This document shows, piece after piece, positions 14,551 through 18,638 of a stretch of DNA of 18,638 nt; within the stretch, counting starts at the first letter, position 1, and each line of letters begins with the position of its first letter. The position numbers were made by a program, and so were the translations under genes. Source of the stretch: Flavobacterium sp. UBA807 (GTDB lineage: Bacteria > Bacteroidota > Bacteroidia > Flavobacteriales > Flavobacteriaceae); NCBI GenBank assembly GCA_002296885.1, contig DBIH01000283.1:1-18638 (forward strand). The letters run 5' to 3'. Below the pieces are notes generated by a model. It saw only the letters and a list, made by a program, of their open reading frames with translations. It did not search any database and was not told the DNA's origin.

Positions 14551-15540
14551 ATGTCAAAAATAAAAGATGCCATCCAAAACCGAATCCTCGTACTCGACGG
14601 AGCTATGGGAACCATGTTGCAACGCAATAATTTCTCCGAAGAGGATTTTCGCGGCGAACGATTCAAGGATTTTCCACATCCGCTAAAAGGCAACAACGAT
14701 TTGCTCTCCATTACCCAACCCGAAGCGGTAAAAGCAGTGCATCGCTTGTATTTTCAAGCGGGAGCCGATATTGTAGAAACAAATACATTTTCGGGAACAA
14801 CCATCGGAATGGCCGATTATCATATGGAAGATTTGGTTTATGAACTCAATTACCAATCCGCTAAAATCGCTCGCGAAGTCGCTGACGAATTTACCGATAG
14901 AACCCGTTTCGTTGCCGGTTCTATAGGTCCAACCAACAGAACTGCTTCTATGTCGCCCGATGTAAATGATCCGGGTTTTCGTGCCGTTACTTTCGACGAT
15001 TTACGCATCGCTTACAAACAGCAAGCAGAAGCCTTGATTGATGGAGGTTGTGATGTGCTTTTGGTAGAAACCATTTTCGATACACTAAACGCCAAAGCAG
15101 CTTTATTCGCCATCGAAGAAGTAAAAGAAGAACGAAATCTTGATATTCCCGTAATGGTTTCAGGAACCATCACCGATGCATCAGGAAGAACACTTTCGGG
15201 GCAAACGGTGGAGGCATTTTTAATTTCAATTCAACACATCGATTTATTAAGCGTAGGATTCAATTGTGCCTTGGGAGCCGATTTATTAAAACCCTATTTA
15301 AAACGCTTGGCACACAATACGACTTTAAATATTTCGGCGCATCCCAATGCCGGATTGCCAAACGCTTTTGGGCAATACGATCAAACCCCAACAGAAATGC
15401 AGGCGCTAATCAAGGAATATTTGCAGGATAACTTAGTCAATATTATTGGCGGCTGTTGCGGTACAACTCCCGAACATATCAAAGCCATTGCTGAAGTTGC
15501 TGCCCAGTTTAAACCAAGACAAATTTTAGACAAGATATAA
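14551..15540 (+). CDS. metH: Methionine synthase, homocysteine-binding module (split MetH, N-terminal part)
   Basis: This 329-aa protein corresponds to the first module of B12-dependent methionine synthase. It is a TIM barrel that binds homocysteine on zinc and accepts a methyl group from methylcobalamin. The three zinc ligands are visible: Cys239 in VGFNCALGA, and Cys302 and Cys303 in GGCCGT. The N-terminal [10 protein letters not shown] (15-24) and ETNTFSGTT (76-84) are family motifs. The other MetH modules are in the next gene, whose ATG overlaps this stop by one base (TAATG), so the two halves are probably made in balanced amounts and assemble. The gene sits behind the S-box leader. The split form is, to my knowledge, common in Bacteroidota. 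Confidence 0.95.
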   Translation: MSKIKDAIQNRILVLDGAMGTMLQRNNFSEEDFRGERFKDFPHPLKGNNDLLSITQPEAVKAVHRLYFQAGADIVETNTFSGTTIGMADYHMEDLVYELNYQSAKIAREVADEFTDRTRFVAGSIGPTNRTASMSPDVNDPGFRAVTFDDLRIAYKQQAEALIDGGCDVLLVETIFDTLNAKAALFAIEEVKEERNLDIPVMVSGTITDASGRTLSGQTVEAFLISIQHIDLLSVGFNCALGADLLKPYLKRLAHNTTLNISAHPNAGLPNAFGQYDQTPTEMQALIKEYLQDNLVNIIGGCCGTTPEHIKAIAEVAAQFKPRQILDKI

Positions 15541-18200
15541 TGACGCAAGCAAGATATTTAAAACTTTCGGGTTTAGAACCTCTCGTTGTTACTCCGGAAA
15601 GTAACTTCATCAACGTTGGAGAAAGAACCAATGTTACGGGCTCAAGAAAGTTTTTACGACTCATCAAAGAAGAGAAATACGAAGAAGCTCTTGATATCGC
15701 CCGAAACCAGGTAGAAGGAGGTGCGCAAATCATCGACATCAATATGGATGAAGGAATGTTGGATGGTGTTTATGCAATGACCCGATTCCTAAATCTGATT
15801 GCAGCCGAGCCTGATATTGCACGAGTTCCGATTATGATCGACTCATCCAAATGGGAAATCATCGAGGCAGGATTGAAAGTCATTCAAGGAAAAGGAATCG
15901 TCAACTCAATTTCACTTAAAGAAGGAAAAGAGGCTTTCGTGCATCACGCCAAATTAATCAAGCGTTATGGCGCTGCCGTAATCGTAATGGCTTTTGACGA
16001 AGTTGGGCAGGCCGATAATTATGAAAGAAGAATCGAAATCTGTAAAAGAAGCTATGATATTTTGGTGAATGAAGTACATTTTCCTCCTGAAGACATCATC
16101 TTCGACCCGAATATTTTCCCCGTTGCTACGGGAATGGAAGAGCACAAACGCAATGCTTTGGATTTCTTCAATGCTACGAAATGGATACGCGAAAACTTGC
16201 CGCATGCCGGAGTTTCCGGTGGTGTGAGCAACGTTTCGTTTTCATTCAGAGGCAATGACAAAGTGCGCGAAGCCATGCATTCGGCATTCCTCTTTCACGC
16301 CATAAAAAATGGCATGACAATGGGAATTGTAAATCCGGAAATGCTTGAGGTGTATGACGATATAGATGAAATTCTACTCGAACATGTTGAAGATGTTTTA
16401 CTCAACAGAAGAGAAGATGCTACCGAAAGGCTATTGGAATTGGCTGAAAGTTATAAAGGTGAAACCAAATCAAATGAGAAAGCAATTCAGCAATGGCGAA
16501 ACGGTTCGGTTCAGGAACGATTGACACATTCTTTGGTAAAAGGAATTGATGAATTTATCGAAATAGATGTGGAGGAAGCACGAGAGGCTGCCGAAAAAGC
16601 CATCGATGTTATCGAAATCAATCTGATGAACGGAATGAACGTGGTGGGCGATTTATTCGGAAGCGGAAAAATGTTTTTGCCGCAAGTGGTTAAATCGGCG
16701 CGCGTGATGAAGAAAGCTGTTGCTTATCTTTTACCATTCATCGAAGCGCAAAAAGACGGAAAATCTTCTTCTGCCGGAAAAGTTTTAATGGCAACCGTAA
16801 AAGGTGATGTGCACGATATTGGGAAAAATATTGTGGCTGTAGTGTTAGGTTGCAACAATTTTGAAATCATCGATTTGGGTGTTATGGTGCCACCCGAAAA
16901 GATTATTGATGCGGCCGTAAAAGAAAAAGTAGATATCATTGGTTTGAGCGGATTGATTACACCTTCGTTGGATGAAATGGTTTATTTGGCAAAAGAAATG
17001 GACAAGCTCAATATTAAAATTCCGATAATGATTGGTGGAGCCACTACTTCGCGTGCGCATACTGCCGTGAAAATTGCACCTGAATACAAGGAAACCGTGG
17101 TTCACGTAAATGATGCTTCGCGTGCGGTAACCGTAGCGAGCAACCTGTTGCAAACCGAAACCAAAGGAAGTTATGTAAAAGCCATTCGTGAAGAATACGA
17201 TAAACTGCGTGAAGGTTATCTGAGTCGAAGCCGTGACAAAAATTATTTATCGATTGAAGAGGCACGTAAAAATAAATTAAAACTGGATTGGGATGAATAT
17301 ACTCCGGTGAAACCAAACTTCATCGGAACCAAAACAATAGAAGTAGAACTTGACACATTGGTTGATTATATCGATTGGACGCCATTTTTTAGTTCATGGG
17401 AATTATACGGAAAATATCCTGCGATTTTGACCGATGAAGTGGTGGGAGAACAAGCGAGCACTTTATTTGCCGATGCGCAAAAAATGCTTCAGCAAATTAT
17501 TTCCGAAAAATGGTTGACAGCCAAAGGCGTGCTTGGAATTTTCCCGGCAAACACGATAAACGATGACGATATCGAGATATTGGGAACAAGTCATAAATTC
17601 CTAACACTTCGTCAGCAATCGCAAAAAACAGCTGGTGCGCCCAATATCGCTTTGGCCGATTTTATTGCGCCAAAAGATTCCGGTAAACAGGATTATATTG
17701 GATGTTTTTGTGTAACTACCGGTTTTGGTGTGGATGAAAAAGCAGCCGAATTTGAAAAACAATTAGACGATTATAATTCGATTTTGGTTAAGGCTTTGGG
17801 CGACCGATTGGCGGAAGCTTTTGCGGAATATTTACACTTAAAAGTTCGTAAAGAAATCTGGGGTTATGCCTCGGATGAAAATTTGTCTAATCAGGATTTA
17901 ATTGATGAAGAATATAAAGGAATTCGTCCGGCGCCGGGTTATCCTGCCTGTCCCGATCATTTAGAAAAACCAACGATTTGGAAATTGTTGCACGTAGAAA
18001 ACGAAATCGGTGTGAAGCTAACCGAAAGCATGGCGATGTGGCCGGCGTCATCGGTATCGGGCTATTATTTTGCCAATCCGCAAAGTAAGTATTTTGGTTT
18101 GGGGAAAATAAAAAATGATCAGGTAGAGGATTACGCCAAAAGAAGAAATGTAAGTACAACAACAGCCGAAAAATGGCTGAATCCTAATATAGCAGATTAA
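15540..18200 (+). CDS. metH: Methionine synthase, folate, cobalamin and reactivation modules (split MetH, C-terminal part)
   Basis: This 886-aa protein carries the remaining MetH modules in order. The pterin-binding (methyl-THF) TIM barrel spans about 22-290 ([14 protein letters not shown], then [11 protein letters not shown]). The helical cap domain spans about 315-405. The cobalamin-binding Rossmann domain spans about 412-540, with DVHDIGKN (423-430) supplying the lower-ligand His425, GLSGLITPS (468-476) and GGATTS (499-504). The C-terminal AdoMet-binding activation domain spans about 560-880, with [12 protein letters not shown] (796-807). Together with the upstream module it forms a full-length enzyme that methylates homocysteine using methyl-THF and is reactivated by SAM and an electron donor. 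It is followed 70 bp later by metF, which supplies methyl-THF. Confidence 0.97.
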   Translation: MTQARYLKLSGLEPLVVTPESNFINVGERTNVTGSRKFLRLIKEEKYEEALDIARNQVEGGAQIIDINMDEGMLDGVYAMTRFLNLIAAEPDIARVPIMIDSSKWEIIEAGLKVIQGKGIVNSISLKEGKEAFVHHAKLIKRYGAAVIVMAFDEVGQADNYERRIEICKRSYDILVNEVHFPPEDIIFDPNIFPVATGMEEHKRNALDFFNATKWIRENLPHAGVSGGVSNVSFSFRGNDKVREAMHSAFLFHAIKNGMTMGIVNPEMLEVYDDIDEILLEHVEDVLLNRREDATERLLELAESYKGETKSNEKAIQQWRNGSVQERLTHSLVKGIDEFIEIDVEEAREAAEKAIDVIEINLMNGMNVVGDLFGSGKMFLPQVVKSARVMKKAVAYLLPFIEAQKDGKSSSAGKVLMATVKGDVHDIGKNIVAVVLGCNNFEIIDLGVMVPPEKIIDAAVKEKVDIIGLSGLITPSLDEMVYLAKEMDKLNIKIPIMIGGATTSRAHTAVKIAPEYKETVVHVNDASRAVTVASNLLQTETKGSYVKAIREEYDKLREGYLSRSRDKNYLSIEEARKNKLKLDWDEYTPVKPNFIGTKTIEVELDTLVDYIDWTPFFSSWELYGKYPAILTDEVVGEQASTLFADAQKMLQQIISEKWLTAKGVLGIFPANTINDDDIEILGTSHKFLTLRQQSQKTAGAPNIALADFIAPKDSGKQDYIGCFCVTTGFGVDEKAAEFEKQLDDYNSILVKALGDRLAEAFAEYLHLKVRKEIWGYASDENLSNQDLIDEEYKGIRPAPGYPACPDHLEKPTIWKLLHVENEIGVKLTESMAMWPASSVSGYYFANPQSKYFGLGKIKNDQVEDYAKRRNVSTTTAEKWLNPNIAD

Positions 18201-18204
18201 AAAT

Positions 18205-18262
18205 AGTTGATAGTTGACAGTTGATGGAAAAAAACCAACAACCAACAACCAACAACCAACAA
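18205..18262 (+). repeat. Two 7-bp tandem arrays in the metH-metF gap
   Basis: Three units AGTTGA(T/C) run from 18205 to 18225, and four perfect units CCAACAA run from 18235 to 18262. Together they fill nearly the whole 70-bp gap and end 8 bp before the metF ATG. AGTTG and CAACT can pair, so a weak hairpin is possible. Such arrays change length by slippage. Confidence 0.9.
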
Positions 18263-18270
18263 CTTTAAAT

Positions 18271-18638
18271 ATGAAAGTAACGCAACATATAGAAAATGCT
18301 AACGGAAAACCATTGTTTTCGTTCGAAATTTTACCGCCGTTGAAAGGGCAGAACATTCAATCTATTTTTGACAGTATTGATCCGTTGATGGAATTCAAAC
18401 CGCCATTTATTGATGTAACGTATCACCGTGAGGAATACGAATATAAGGAACTGCCGAATGGTTTGTTACAAAAGAAAATCGTAAAAAAACGTCCGGGAAC
18501 AGTTGGGATTTGTGCCGGAGTGCAAAACAAATATAATGTGGATGCCATTCCGCATATTTTGTGTGGTGGATTTACCAAAGAAGACACCGAAAATTTGCTA
18601 ATTGATTTAGATTTTCTTGGCATTGATAATGTGGTAGC
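18271..18638 (+). CDS. metF: Methylenetetrahydrofolate reductase, 3' end outside window
   Basis: The first 122 codons of MetF, which reduces 5,10-methylene-THF to 5-methyl-THF using reduced flavin. The N-terminal strand FSFEILPP (16-23) carries the catalytic Glu19, the equivalent of the active-site Glu of E. coli MetF. DVTYHREEYEY and KKRPGTVGICAGVQNKY further match the barrel's strands of the family. The ATG at 18271 puts the catalytic motif at the usual distance from the N-terminus. It is the third gene of the S-box-controlled methionine operon and supplies the methyl donor to the two MetH subunits. Confidence 0.95.
   Translation, partial: MKVTQHIENANGKPLFSFEILPPLKGQNIQSIFDSIDPLMEFKPPFIDVTYHREEYEYKELPNGLLQKKIVKKRPGTVGICAGVQNKYNVDAIPHILCGGFTKEDTENLLIDLDFLGIDNVV

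Noticed and set aside
14348..14711. Minus-strand frames over the metH leader and start
   Set aside because: They run antisense to element A and metH, with no promoter and no family resemblance.
18423..18623. 66-codon minus-strand frame at the right edge
   Set aside because: Antisense shadow of metF, whose catalytic motif and family blocks are clear.

Overview
The window reads as chromosomal DNA of a Bacteroidota bacterium, most likely Flavobacteriaceae and close to Flavobacterium. The evidence is low-GC DNA, a type IX secretion (T9SS) C-terminal sorting domain, a GLPGLI-family protein paired with a CarboxypepD_reg-like/beta-barrel outer membrane protein, a methionine synthase split into two genes, and promoter boxes of the Bacteroidota type (TTTG, about 20 nt, TAnnTTTG). 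No phage, transposase, CRISPR, rRNA or tRNA was recognised.

Layout. Positions 1-4168 (minus) hold the first 1389 codons of a giant secreted repeat protein: signal peptide, a duplicated N-terminal module, a PPC-like domain, then 11 tandem 66-residue Ig-like repeats that run off the left edge. A strong terminator (4304-4345) separates it from an upstream minus-strand operon: alpha/beta hydrolase (7181-5784), predicted beta-propeller exported protein (5765-4974) and deoxynucleoside kinase (4974-4360). Divergent from it is a plus-strand pair, a GLPGLI protein and a 907-aa outer membrane beta-barrel protein. Then comes a 540-bp intergenic region packed with inverted repeats. After that are metK (minus), a plus-strand T9SS cargo protein, and the plus-strand methionine operon: N-terminal metH gene, C-terminal metH gene, and metF (cut by the right edge).

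How it works together. The right 7 kb is a SAM/methionine module. MetF makes methyl-THF, split MetH remethylates homocysteine, and MetK converts methionine to SAM. Both arms carry a SAM-sensing leader, but of different classes: a SAM-II-type aptamer before metK and a SAM-I (S-box) aptamer before metH. The metK aptamer core can alternatively fold into a long rod with downstream leader sequence, which looks like a complete switching platform.

Most worth following up: (i) the metK leader architecture; (ii) a structured intergenic element present twice (10972-11078 and 14345-14460) with conserved head and tail and a variable stem, one copy lying between the S-box and metH; (iii) a separate 366-bp multi-hairpin element at 11081-11446. 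These RNA/DNA-level structures, rather than a new protein system, are the unusual content. I did not find a convincing new defence or mobile system.
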